DNA of 53,148 nucleotides from an uncultured Erysipelotrichaceae bacterium. Its GTDB lineage: Bacteria > Bacillota_I > Bacilli_A > Erysipelotrichales > Erysipelotrichaceae. The stretch covers positions 1-53,148 of the forward strand of contig CALVBC010000022.1 in NCBI GenBank assembly GCA_944325685.1, given 5' to 3'. The position numbers and the translations under genes were made by a program. Below the pieces are notes generated by a model. It did not search any database and was not told where the DNA came from. It saw only the letters and a program-made list of their open reading frames with translations. Position 1 is the first letter of the stretch. Every line of letters begins with the position of its first letter. Below, in pieces: positions 1-6,868 of the stretch.

Positions 1-45
1 TTACCCATCACCAATTACATACTTACGGAATCACAGATAAATAAA

Positions 46-74
46 ACACTGAACTGGAAGATCTAGTTCAGTGT
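46..74. terminator. Hairpin, probable rho-independent terminator
   Basis: A perfect 10-bp stem (ACACTGAACT at 46-55, AGTTCAGTGT at 65-74) has a 9-nt loop. It is followed by a T-rich stretch on the minus strand and a weaker one on the plus strand. It may end a gene lying left of the window. No gene is supported in 1-184. Confidence 0.55.
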
Positions 75-151
75 GTATTCTTATAAACTAACACCATTTT
101 TGAGAGTTAAGTTCTAAAGACAGGTACGATATATATCAAGTCGATATAAAA

Positions 152-176
152 AGCTCAAAGTCTAAGACTAAGAGCT
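152..176 (-). terminator. Terminator of the 5'-nucleotidase/sirtuin unit
   Basis: AGCTC (152-156) pairs with GAGCT (172-176) around an inner AGT/ACT pairing. On the minus strand the stem is followed by a run of five T. It lies just beyond the stop codon of the nucleotidase gene. Confidence 0.55.
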
Positions 177-184
177 CTTTATGA

Positions 185-1822
185 TCAATATATGATTATC
201 CTTCTTTCGCCTAATGGATCACTATAGCTTTCCGGTATTTCTCCATCTTCAAAGCTTTGGATATAGTTAATGATCACTTCATTGTCGACCATGATCTCAT
301 CTAAGATGATCTTGGCATCTTTAAACATCGTCATCCCATCGCCACCGTTTTTGACCGTGTAATTAGTAGCGGCTAATAGATATATGCCTTCAGGATCGAT
401 CGGGATATAATCACCAGTATCTTTATCTAATACGAGGACTTCTCTTATCCGATATTCACCATCGACACTTATAAAATTGCCTTTTTCATCTAAGGTGACG
501 CTGCTTGGGATGCTGGTATCGACGGTGTATCTGATACCTGATATCTGCATGAAACCACCGTTTTGATCATCCGGTAGATCTTTGACACCGACCTCAAGAC
601 AATCGATGATCATCTGACCAGTTACTTCAGCCGTACATAGTAAGTTATTGAATGGGTGGACACTTATGATATCACCATAGGTTATATCACCCCTTAGAAT
701 ATCTTCTCTGATACCACCACCATTGACGATGGCTATATCGGCATCCAATACTTCCCGATAGGCATCAGCGATAAAGTCACCGAGATTGGTCTCCTTTGAT
801 CTGATGATACGCTCAGGATAGTTGACCACAAGGTCAAATCCACTATGACCGATGATGGTATTAGTAAGATCACTTACTTCTTCATTGATGTTTACTAGAA
901 AAGCTTCTACTTCACGATACCTATCATCAGCTATTATCGTATCCATGGGGATGAGCTCAGTAGTGATATCACCTTGACTATCGATCAGTATCTTACCGAT
1001 ATACTCGCCCTTAGTGCCTGTTTGTAAGACCTTTATATCTTGACCATCTTTATCCTTTAAAGTGGTGTCATATACTTCGTGAGTATGACCATCGATGAGG
1101 ATATCGATGCCACTTGTATTAGCTAATAGGGCATTAGATGAGTACTCATCTTCATCATCCATGCCTAAATGGGCTACGGCTATTATGTAGTCGACTTCAT
1201 CTTTGACTTCATCGATCTTAGCTTGGATCCGCTCATAGAAGATATCACTTTCTTCTCCATAGAAGGAATATAGGTAATTACCTTCATCATCCTTGAAGTG
1301 CTTAGGATCGACTGATGTCAGAGTATGAGGCGTGATGATCCCGATATAAGCGATCTTGCGATCGCCATATTCGACTATCTTATAGCTATCTAATAAGTCA
1401 TCGCCATTGATATCGGTGAAATTAGAAGCTAGATAAGTAAAGTCACTAGTCTCTTCCGCTAGCTTCATGAAATTATCGACACCATAGTCAAACTCGTGAT
1501 TGCCAGGGACAGCGATATCATAGCCGACTTCATTCATGATGTCGACGATGTATTTGCCTTTTGATAGTGATCCTAATAAGCCACCTTGGATCGCATCACC
1601 AGCATCCACTAAGGTCACATTATCTTCACCATAATAAGCCTCTTGATCGGCCTTGTATTGGGCGATCTTGGCATAGCTTAGACCATCATCATCGGTGCAA
1701 TGAAGATCATTGGCGAATAAGATGACGGTATCTTTGATATCTAAGGTTTCATTTTTATCACAACCAAATAAGCTTAGGGCTAATAAGATGATGAATAATA
1801 TCTTGAATGCTTTATAGTGCAT
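185..1822 (-). CDS. Lipoprotein 5'-nucleotidase (UshA/YfkN-like)
   Basis: A 545-aa extracellular metallophosphoesterase predicted to hydrolyse nucleotides such as AMP, UDP-sugars or NAD. Residues 1-21 are a lipoprotein signal ending in the lipobox LFGC, so Cys21 is the lipid anchor. The catalytic domain shows NDLH (38-41), DAGD (73-76), GNHEFD (107-112), a later AHLG histidine and GHTH, which are the two-metal ligands of the family. The C-terminal substrate domain shows NGGGIR, PFNN and GGDGMT. The start overlaps the end of the sirtuin gene by 11 nt, with AGAAGG just upstream, so the two are probably translationally coupled. The family is secure; the exact substrate is not. Confidence 0.9.
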   Translation of the reverse strand: MHYKAFKILFIILLALSLFGCDKNETLDIKDTVILFANDLHCTDDDGLSYAKIAQYKADQEAYYGEDNVTLVDAGDAIQGGLLGSLSKGKYIVDIMNEVGYDIAVPGNHEFDYGVDNFMKLAEETSDFTYLASNFTDINGDDLLDSYKIVEYGDRKIAYIGIITPHTLTSVDPKHFKDDEGNYLYSFYGEESDIFYERIQAKIDEVKDEVDYIIAVAHLGMDDEDEYSSNALLANTSGIDILIDGHTHEVYDTTLKDKDGQDIKVLQTGTKGEYIGKILIDSQGDITTELIPMDTIIADDRYREVEAFLVNINEEVSDLTNTIIGHSGFDLVVNYPERIIRSKETNLGDFIADAYREVLDADIAIVNGGGIREDILRGDITYGDIISVHPFNNLLCTAEVTGQMIIDCLEVGVKDLPDDQNGGFMQISGIRYTVDTSIPSSVTLDEKGNFISVDGEYRIREVLVLDKDTGDYIPIDPEGIYLLAATNYTVKNGGDGMTMFKDAKIILDEIMVDNEVIINYIQSFEDGEIPESYSDPLGERRIIIY

Positions 1823-2537
1823 GTCCTTCTAACTCCTTTACGACTTTGATGACATCTTCATCGAATATAAGGGCATTAGATATCTGGATATTGGCCTTGC
1901 CCTTATTGATGAGGATGAGATGGTCACCATTAAAATACTGGATATAACTAGCAGCAGGATAGACCATCAATGATGTACCGATGATGATCATCGTATCAGC
2001 CTTCGTGATCTTATCGATCGCCTTATAGACGACCTTTTCATCAAGGGGTTCTTCATATAGGATGACATCCGGTTTGATGATACCACCGCATTTTGGACAT
2101 CTTGGGATATCAGGACTTTCTAAGATCATCTCTAATGGATAAAAGGTATGACAATCCATACAGTGATTGCGATAGATAGAACCATGGATCTCATCGACTT
2201 TTTCACTACCGGCTTTTTGGTGTAAGCCATCGATATTCTGGGTGACAACACCTAAGCTCTTGCCTTCTTTTTCAAGCTTAGCGATCCATTTATGGGCGCT
2301 ATTAGCTTGCGCATCAGGAAAGCACATCTTAGCTTTATAAAAGTCATAAAAGCCTTTAGGATCATGGGTGAAATAAGAATGCGAGATGATCGTCTCAGCT
2401 TTGATGTCATTAGTATAAAGACCATCTTGTGACCTAAAATCAGGGATACCACTAGGTACGGATATCCCAGCCCCGGTAAAAAAGACGATCCTATTTGAAG
2501 AAGCTAGGATTTCATGAAGCTCAGTTATTTTTTCCAT
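1812..2537 (-). CDS. cobB: Sir2-family NAD-dependent protein deacylase
   Basis: A cytosolic sirtuin that removes acyl groups from lysines using NAD+, releasing nicotinamide and O-acyl-ADP-ribose. The 241-aa reading has GAGIS (22-26) and PDFRS for NAD binding, TQNID (99-103), the catalytic His118 in IHGS, and four zinc cysteines (126, 129, 147, 150). I start at ATG 2537, not at ATG 2543 two codons upstream, because an extended -10 (TGC-TATCAT) ends 6 nt before it and no Shine-Dalgarno is present, pointing to leaderless translation. The following nucleotidase overlaps its 3' end. An NAD-turnover link between the two is inference. Confidence 0.93.
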   Translation of the reverse strand: MEKITELHEILASSNRIVFFTGAGISVPSGIPDFRSQDGLYTNDIKAETIISHSYFTHDPKGFYDFYKAKMCFPDAQANSAHKWIAKLEKEGKSLGVVTQNIDGLHQKAGSEKVDEIHGSIYRNHCMDCHTFYPLEMILESPDIPRCPKCGGIIKPDVILYEEPLDEKVVYKAIDKITKADTMIIIGTSLMVYPAASYIQYFNGDHLILINKGKANIQISNALIFDEDVIKVVKELEGHAL

Positions 2538-2640
2538 ACGCATATGATAGCACTTTAAGGCCTATTTATAAGCTATCAAAGCTTAAAATTACCTTGGTCT
2601 AACTTTGTGTTTGCCATATAAATGAGTATAATACATGGGT
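2538..2640. promoter_or_regulatory. Divergent leaderless promoters, cobB and DMT gene
   Basis: Minus strand: the extended -10 TGC-TATCAT (2544-2552) lies 6 nt before the cobB ATG. Plus strand: TTTGTG (2604-2609), a 17-nt spacer and TATAAT (2627-2632), 8 nt before ATG 2641. Neither gene has a Shine-Dalgarno. Confidence 0.65.
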
Positions 2641-3507
2641 ATGCAACATTTGAAGGGTGAATTAGTACTACTTATAACCGCGATCATCTGGGGCTTTGCC
2701 TTTGTGTTTCAAAGCACCGCGGCTGATCTTATCGGCGCCTTTACATTCAATGCCTTTCGTTTCTTATTAGGGGCTTTATCGATATTACCGCTACTTCGTT
2801 TTAATCGCCATGGGATGGATATCAAAAAGTGTATCAGAAGTGGTATCTTACTTGGGATCATGATCTTTTTAGGTTCTACCACCCAACAGATAGGCATCGC
2901 CTATACGACAAGTGGCAAGGCTGGTTTTATATCGTCACTGTATATGATCTTTGTCCCGATATTAGGCTTTATCTTATTCCGTCATAAGACGAATAAGAAT
3001 GTCGTGATCGCTCTGATATTAGCGTTATTTGGCCTATATCTTATCAATGGTGGCTCATTTGTCTTTGAGATGAGTGATCTCATCATCATCTTGAGTGCGG
3101 TCTTTTTTGCCTTACACATCATCTTTGTCGACCGTTTTGCCAAGGATGTCAACAGTGTCATGCTGTCGTTTGTACAGTATTTGACCGGTGGTATCATCGC
3201 TCTTATCCTAGCTTTGATCTTTGATGATATGCAATTAAACATGATCATCAAAAGTATGCCATCGGTCTTATACACGGGTATCTTGTCAACTGGTGTAGCC
3301 TATACTTTACAGATCATCGGCCAAAAGAATACCGAGCCAGCCATCGCTTCTTTGATCCTGTCTTTAGAATCGGTAGTATCGGTCATCGGTGGTTATCTAC
3401 TACTCAATGAGACTTTGACACTGATCGAGATGATCGGTTGTATATTCATGTTTATCGGCGTCATGATCGCCCAAAGGAGAGACAAAAATGCAAGATCTAG
3501 CGACTAG
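2641..3507 (+). CDS. EamA/DMT-family membrane transporter
   Basis: A 288-aa drug/metabolite-superfamily carrier with about ten hydrophobic segments arranged as two five-helix EamA repeats. An early IIWGFAF motif and a second-repeat stretch (residues about 215-235, ending in QKNTEPA) are typical. The substrate is unknown; relatives export amino acids or other metabolites. ATG 2635 lies only 2 nt after the -10 hexamer, so ATG 2641 is preferred. The 3' end overlaps the chorismate mutase gene by 20 nt, so the two form a small operon. Export of an aromatic metabolite would fit that neighbour but is only inference. Confidence 0.85.
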   Translation: MQHLKGELVLLITAIIWGFAFVFQSTAADLIGAFTFNAFRFLLGALSILPLLRFNRHGMDIKKCIRSGILLGIMIFLGSTTQQIGIAYTTSGKAGFISSLYMIFVPILGFILFRHKTNKNVVIALILALFGLYLINGGSFVFEMSDLIIILSAVFFALHIIFVDRFAKDVNSVMLSFVQYLTGGIIALILALIFDDMQLNMIIKSMPSVLYTGILSTGVAYTLQIIGQKNTEPAIASLILSLESVVSVIGGYLLLNETLTLIEMIGCIFMFIGVMIAQRRDKNARSSD

Positions 3508-3745
3508 CAGAGAAAAATTAAACATCATCGATGCGAAGATGAAAGAGTTGTATTTAGAGCGGATGGCAGTTATCAAAGAGGTCACTGCTTATAAGAAGGC
3601 TAATGGTATCGCTACTTATGATCCTAAAAGGGAAAGTGAGATGAAGGAACGTCTCAGTAAAGATGTACCGGAAGGATTAAAAGCTTACTATCTAGAATTC
3701 TTAGAGACGATCTTAAAAACATCTAAAGATCTTCAAGACGAATAA
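3488..3745 (+). CDS. Chorismate mutase, AroQ type
   Basis: An 85-aa all-helical enzyme converting chorismate to prephenate for Phe/Tyr synthesis. The active-site residues of the E. coli chorismate mutase domain are recognisable three positions earlier: Arg8, Arg25, Lys36, Asp45, Arg48 and Glu49. The length matches a stand-alone AroQ domain. ATG 3488 is preceded by AGGAGAG inside the end of the DMT gene, so translation is coupled. No other aromatic-pathway gene is in the window. Confidence 0.88.
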   Translation: MQDLATSREKLNIIDAKMKELYLERMAVIKEVTAYKKANGIATYDPKRESEMKERLSKDVPEGLKAYYLEFLETILKTSKDLQDE

Positions 3746-3767
3746 AAAAGTAAAAACTTTTAGGATT

Positions 3768-3796
3768 TTGATAAAAAGTCTCCTTATTACTATATT
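3768..3796 (+). promoter_or_regulatory. Sigma-A promoter of the structured toxin-like locus
   Basis: TTGATA (3768-3773), a 17-nt spacer and TATATT (3791-3796). The predicted transcript starts near 3803. That would remove most of the GAAGGAGG (3797-3804) in front of a 25-codon ORF at 3812. Confidence 0.6.
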
Positions 3797-3828
3797 GAAG
3801 GAGGCTTTATTATGAGCTTACTTCTTAT

Positions 3829-3954
3829 TGCGCCTCGCACTTTCGTTAGAAAGGAAAGACGGTGGACATCCTATCCGTCATCGCCTTGATGATCGCTTGT
3901 GTGATCATCAAGCATTTGACTAAGCGATAGTCTAAGTTTACCGTGCGAGGCGCA
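3829..3954 (+). repeat. 12-bp inverted repeat bracketing the peptide ORF
   Basis: TGCGCCTCGCAC (3829-3840) is exactly complementary to GTGCGAGGCGCA (3943-3954). In the transcript the 5' and 3' ends would pair, with TTAGA (3846-3850) and TCTAA (3931-3935) extending the helix towards the ribosome binding site. This resembles the fold-back inhibition of hok mRNA. Confidence 0.75.
3862..3930 (+). CDS. Candidate type I toxin-like membrane peptide
   Basis: A 22-codon ORF starting GTG with AAGGAA 6 nt upstream. It encodes a short peptide beginning MDILSV, with a hydrophobic run rich in I, A, L and V (residues 3-16) and a basic tail ending HLTKR. This is the layout of Fst, Ldr, Ibs and TxpA-type toxins, although I cannot place it in a named family. 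An upstream in-frame stop at 3847 fixes the start. GACGG (3858-3862) can pair with CCGTC (3875-3879), burying the start codon. Codons 8-17 also form a perfect 10-bp hairpin (3885-3894 with 3903-3912). The alternative is that the locus is purely a structured RNA. Confidence 0.45.
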   Translation: MDILSVIALMIACVIIKHLTKR

Positions 3955-4003
3955 TAATGAAAGGAGTGGTTACCGCCACTCCTTTCTTAGTTTACCGTGC
4001 GAG
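3931..4003 (+). repeat. 19-bp direct repeats flanking the terminator
   Basis: Positions 3931-3949 and 3985-4003 are identical except for one base and share the core AGTTTACCGTGCGAG. They flank the central hairpin. Paired direct repeats near a shared terminator are a hallmark of Fst/par-type loci, where they are the sense-antisense contact points. Confidence 0.8.
3960..3985. terminator. Central hairpin, possible bidirectional terminator
   Basis: A perfect 10-bp stem (AAAGGAGTGG at 3960-3969, CCACTCCTTT at 3976-3985) with a 6-nt loop. U-rich sequence follows on the plus strand. It lies where a sense transcript and a converging antisense transcript would both end. Confidence 0.6.
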
Positions 4004-4010
4004 ACTTCGC
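3960..4010 (-). ncRNA. Candidate antisense RNA of the toxin-like locus
   Basis: On the minus strand an extended -10 (TGA-TAAAAT, hexamer at 4017-4022) predicts a start near 4010. The RNA would run through the second direct repeat and the central hairpin, about 50-65 nt in all, similar in size to par RNA II. The -35 is poor, and only the sequence layout supports this call. Nothing else is seen from 4023 to the copper-operon terminator. Confidence 0.35.
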
Positions 4011-4136
4011 ATTGATATTTTATCATATATCCATAGCTTATGTTCATCTAATTTATCGATACAGTTTTTCCATACATCTAAACAAATAATGAACACTTAT
4101 GCGTTCATCAAGAATTCGACTAAGAGATGCTATATA

Positions 4137-4174
4137 AAAATGTGATAAGCCTACTGCTAGACTTATCACATTTT
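4137..4174 (-). terminator. Terminator of the copper operon
   Basis: A 13-bp perfect stem (4137-4149 with 4162-4174) with a 12-nt loop. On the minus strand it follows the csoR stop codon within a few bases and is followed by T-rich sequence. Confidence 0.8.
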
Positions 4175-4175
4175 T

Positions 4176-4433
4176 TTATTTGCTTCTAGTCAATGACTTA
4201 AAGGCTTCTTCGATCTTTGATTCATCACCGTCTAATAAGGCTTCTTTGACACAGGTCTTGAAATGCTCTTCCATGATCATCTGTGACACTTTAGCCAAGA
4301 TAGCTCTAGTGGCATTTATTTGATCGTTGATCTCGATACAGTAGCGATCTTCATCGATCATCTTGATGATGCCATCGAGTTGGCCTTTAGCGATATTGAG
4401 ATTGCGGATGACTTTTTTGTGATCAGCCTTCAT
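4176..4433 (-). CDS. csoR: Copper-sensing transcriptional repressor CsoR
   Basis: An 85-aa all-alpha repressor that releases DNA on binding Cu(I). The Cu(I) ligands appear as Cys32, His57 and Cys61 (EEHFKTC). N-terminal basic helices around residues 5-20 carry the DNA-binding face of the DUF156 family. Its ATG lies inside the end of copA (11-nt overlap), so it is the last gene of a copA-csoR operon and its expression is tied to CopA. The probable operator lies in front of copA. Confidence 0.93.
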   Translation of the reverse strand: MKADHKKVIRNLNIAKGQLDGIIKMIDEDRYCIEINDQINATRAILAKVSQMIMEEHFKTCVKEALLDGDESKIEEAFKSLTRSK

Positions 4434-4632
4434 GGTGGATGGCTTTTACTTCATAGCCGGCATCAGTAATACATGACTTGATCGTCTCATCACTGATATC
4501 ACCTTCGACATAAGCTTTCTTATCGGCTAGTGATACATTGGCTTTGACACCGTTTTTCTCTAAAGCGTCTTTGACGTGTTTGACACAGTGTTCACACATC
4601 ATCCCTTCTACATCGATCGTGATCTTTTCCAT
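4423..4632 (-). CDS. copZ: Internal in-frame CopZ copper chaperone start within copA
   Basis: ATG 4632 is in frame with copA and preceded by AAGGAGG (4641-4647) at 8 nt. The 69 residues from it form a complete HMA chaperone with GMMCEHC (Cys13 and Cys16). Sixty-nine residues is also the usual size of stand-alone CopZ. The reading is either a copA-copZ gene fusion that kept the old copZ start, or a dual-product gene making both the pump and a free chaperone. The start signal is visible in the sequence; its use is inferred. Confidence 0.6.
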   Translation of the reverse strand: MEKITIDVEGMMCEHCVKHVKDALEKNGVKANVSLADKKAYVEGDISDETIKSCITDAGYEVKAIHHEG

Positions 4633-6795
4633 TTGTTTTTCCTCCTTTTTCACGTTTATTTCTTTTTTATGGATCTTACGGATCCGTAGTGCATTTGATA
4701 AGACGATGATCGAGCTCAGTGACATCGAGAAGGCTCCGATCATCGGATTGAGACTAAAGCCAAAGGCTGGATAGAAGACACCGGCAGCGACTGGGATGAA
4801 GATACTGTTATAGAATAGGGCCCAGAATAAGTTCTGTTTGATGATCCGCATCGTCTTTTGGCTCAGTGTCATCATAAAGTCGATATCGCTGAGGTCATTT
4901 TTCATTAAGATGATATCACTTGATTCATAAGCGACATCAGAACCACTGGATATCGCAAAGGAGATATCAGCGGCAGATAATGCGATCGCATCATTGATGC
5001 CATCACCGACCATCGCGACAAGGCCATTATTTTGGTTTGTCTTAACGGTGTTATATTTGTCTTCTGGTTTTACTTCCGCTAATACTTCATCGACACCGAT
5101 CTCTTTGGCGATATTATCAGCTATTACCTTATTATCGCCAGTGCACATGATCACTTTGACACCACGGTCTTTGAGATCCTTGATGGCTTTTTTACTGGTA
5201 TCCTTGATGATATCAGCGATATAGACAAGACCTAATACCTTTTCATCTTTAGCGACCATGATATATGAATAACGGTTATTTAAAGCTTCATCGATATCCT
5301 TTTGGTCGTATTTGACACCAAAGTGATCAAATAACTTATAGTTACCAGCGATATAGATACTGTCACCTTTTACTGCCTTGATCCCTTCACCAGATATCTC
5401 TTCAAAGCTATCAAAGCTCAGATCATGGTCATCATAGTGTTCAGTGACCGCTTTAGCGATCGGATGTTTAGAGTTTTTCTCTAAAGCGACTAAGGTAGGG
5501 ATGAAGCTATCATCGAAGCTGATCTCTTTGATGATCTTTGGCTTGTTTTCAGTGATCGTACCGGTCTTATCTAGGATGATGGTCTTGATATCATGGGTGA
5601 TCTCTAAGACCTCTGGATTTTTGATGAGGATGCCATTTTTAGCACTGACCCCAGTTGCGACCATGATGGCACTAGGTGTCGCAAGACCTAAGGCACAAGG
5701 ACATGAGATGACAAGGACCGATAGACCAAAGTTCATGGCTTGTTCAAAGTTTCTGGTGAAGATATACCAAACTAAGAAGGTGACAAGGGCGATCGCGATG
5801 ACACCTGGCACAAAGAAGGATGAGATCTTATCGGCAAAGCGCTGGATCGGGATCTTCTTTAGTGTCGCTTCTTTAGTGAGTTCGATGATCTTCGATAAGA
5901 TCGAGTCCTCATTGGTCTTGGTTACTTTTATCTCTAAGGAGCCATTTAAATTGATGGTACCACCGATGATCTCATCACCGACTTTTTTATGGACGGGTAA
6001 GGATTCACCAGTGATCATCGATTCATCGATATCGGCTTCACCTTTGATGATCACACCATCTTGACCGATCGATTCACCAGCTTTGGTGATGATGATATCA
6101 TCGATCTTTAAGTCTTCGATCTTGATGACCTTAGGCATGCCATCTTTTAAGACGGTGACTTCCATCGGTCTAAGCGTTGCGAGTAATCTAACAGCTTTGG
6201 TCGTCTTTTCCTTATTGATGCCCTCGATATACTTACCGATCGATACGATGACTAAGATCATCGCTCCGGTCTCAAAGTAGAGATGAAAATCATGGGAGCC
6301 ACTTGCGATCTTGAAGAGGGCATAGATACTATAGAGATATGACACACTACAAGATAGAGTGACTAGGGCATCCATATTCGGATTCAAATGGATGATACTC
6401 TTGATACCACTTTTGAAATAGTGGAATTCCAAGATGTAGATGACCGTCGCGACGATGAGCTGGATGTAGTTAGAATATGGTGGCGTTGGTAGGTTTACCA
6501 TATGGCCCATCGACAGATACATCAAAAAGACCATGAGCACTACCGAGACGATGAGCTTGACTTTAGAATAGTCGATCTCTTTTTTCTTTTCCAAAAGCAT
6601 CTCATAACCTAAGTCATCGACCGTCTTTTTGATCATATTCTCGCTGAGTTTGGATTCATCGTATTCGATGAGCATGTCATTGTCTAAGAGATTGACTTGA
6701 CAAGACACGACACCATCCATCTTGGCGACGTTTTTTTCGATCGTGTTTTTACAGATGGCACACGACATGCCTTTTATTTCGTAATCTTTTTTCAT
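4423..6795 (-). CDS. copA: Cu+-exporting P1B-type ATPase CopA with C-terminal CopZ
   Basis: A 790-aa copper pump of the cytoplasmic membrane. The order is: N-terminal HMA domain (GMSCAIC, Cys12 and Cys15), six to eight membrane helices, the CPC motif in ISCPCALG that defines Cu+ transport, phosphorylation motif DKTGT, HP motif, and GDGIND. After the last helices comes a second HMA domain of 69 residues. A C-terminal HMA is unusual, and this one begins at an internal ATG with a strong ribosome binding site. ATG 6795 follows GGGGG at 5 nt; the upstream GTG at 6801 is less likely. It is followed by csoR. Confidence 0.95.
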   Translation of the reverse strand: MKKDYEIKGMSCAICKNTIEKNVAKMDGVVSCQVNLLDNDMLIEYDESKLSENMIKKTVDDLGYEMLLEKKKEIDYSKVKLIVSVVLMVFLMYLSMGHMVNLPTPPYSNYIQLIVATVIYILEFHYFKSGIKSIIHLNPNMDALVTLSCSVSYLYSIYALFKIASGSHDFHLYFETGAMILVIVSIGKYIEGINKEKTTKAVRLLATLRPMEVTVLKDGMPKVIKIEDLKIDDIIITKAGESIGQDGVIIKGEADIDESMITGESLPVHKKVGDEIIGGTINLNGSLEIKVTKTNEDSILSKIIELTKEATLKKIPIQRFADKISSFFVPGVIAIALVTFLVWYIFTRNFEQAMNFGLSVLVISCPCALGLATPSAIMVATGVSAKNGILIKNPEVLEITHDIKTIILDKTGTITENKPKIIKEISFDDSFIPTLVALEKNSKHPIAKAVTEHYDDHDLSFDSFEEISGEGIKAVKGDSIYIAGNYKLFDHFGVKYDQKDIDEALNNRYSYIMVAKDEKVLGLVYIADIIKDTSKKAIKDLKDRGVKVIMCTGDNKVIADNIAKEIGVDEVLAEVKPEDKYNTVKTNQNNGLVAMVGDGINDAIALSAADISFAISSGSDVAYESSDIILMKNDLSDIDFMMTLSQKTMRIIKQNLFWALFYNSIFIPVAAGVFYPAFGFSLNPMIGAFSMSLSSIIVLSNALRIRKIHKKEINVKKEEKQMEKITIDVEGMMCEHCVKHVKDALEKNGVKANVSLADKKAYVEGDISDETIKSCITDAGYEVKAIHHEG

Positions 6796-6798
6796 ATA

Positions 6799-6847
6799 CA
6801 CCCCCTATGGGTATTATCAGTATACCCAGTGGCTAGTTTTGATGCAA
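6799..6847 (-). promoter_or_regulatory. copA promoter with CsoR operator
   Basis: On the minus strand, TTGCAT (6842-6847), a 17-nt spacer and TATACT (6819-6824). The -10 and start region overlap two C/G-tract inverted repeats: GGGTAT...ATACCC (6810-6828) and an ACCC-ATA-GGGGGT element (6800-6813). These resemble CsoR boxes in other Bacillota, so copper-relieved repression is likely. Confidence 0.7.
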
Positions 6848-6856
6848 GGAATATGC

Positions 6857-6862
6857 TACTAT
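6857..6862 (+). promoter_or_regulatory. Leaderless promoter of the rRNA methylase gene
   Basis: The extended -10 TGC-TACTAT has its hexamer at 6857-6862, exactly 6 nt before ATG 6869. There is no Shine-Dalgarno. It is divergent from the copA promoter, whose -35 lies 10 bp away. Confidence 0.55.
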
Positions 6863-6868
6863 GGATGT

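Noticed and set aside
3812-3889. 25-codon ORF with a perfect GAAGGAGG at the start of the toxin-like locus
   Set aside because: The predicted transcription start (about 3803) lies within its ribosome binding site, the peptide is not hydrophobic, and one arm of the long inverted repeat lies in it. It might be a leader ORF like mok, but I do not call it as a gene.
3957-4145. 62-aa plus-strand ORF
   Set aside because: It starts in the terminator hairpin, runs through the antisense promoter region and the copper-operon terminator, and has no ribosome binding site or family-like composition.
5444-6064. 206-aa plus-strand ORF opposite copA
   Set aside because: It is a shadow of the copA coding strand, with no start signals and no recognisable motifs.
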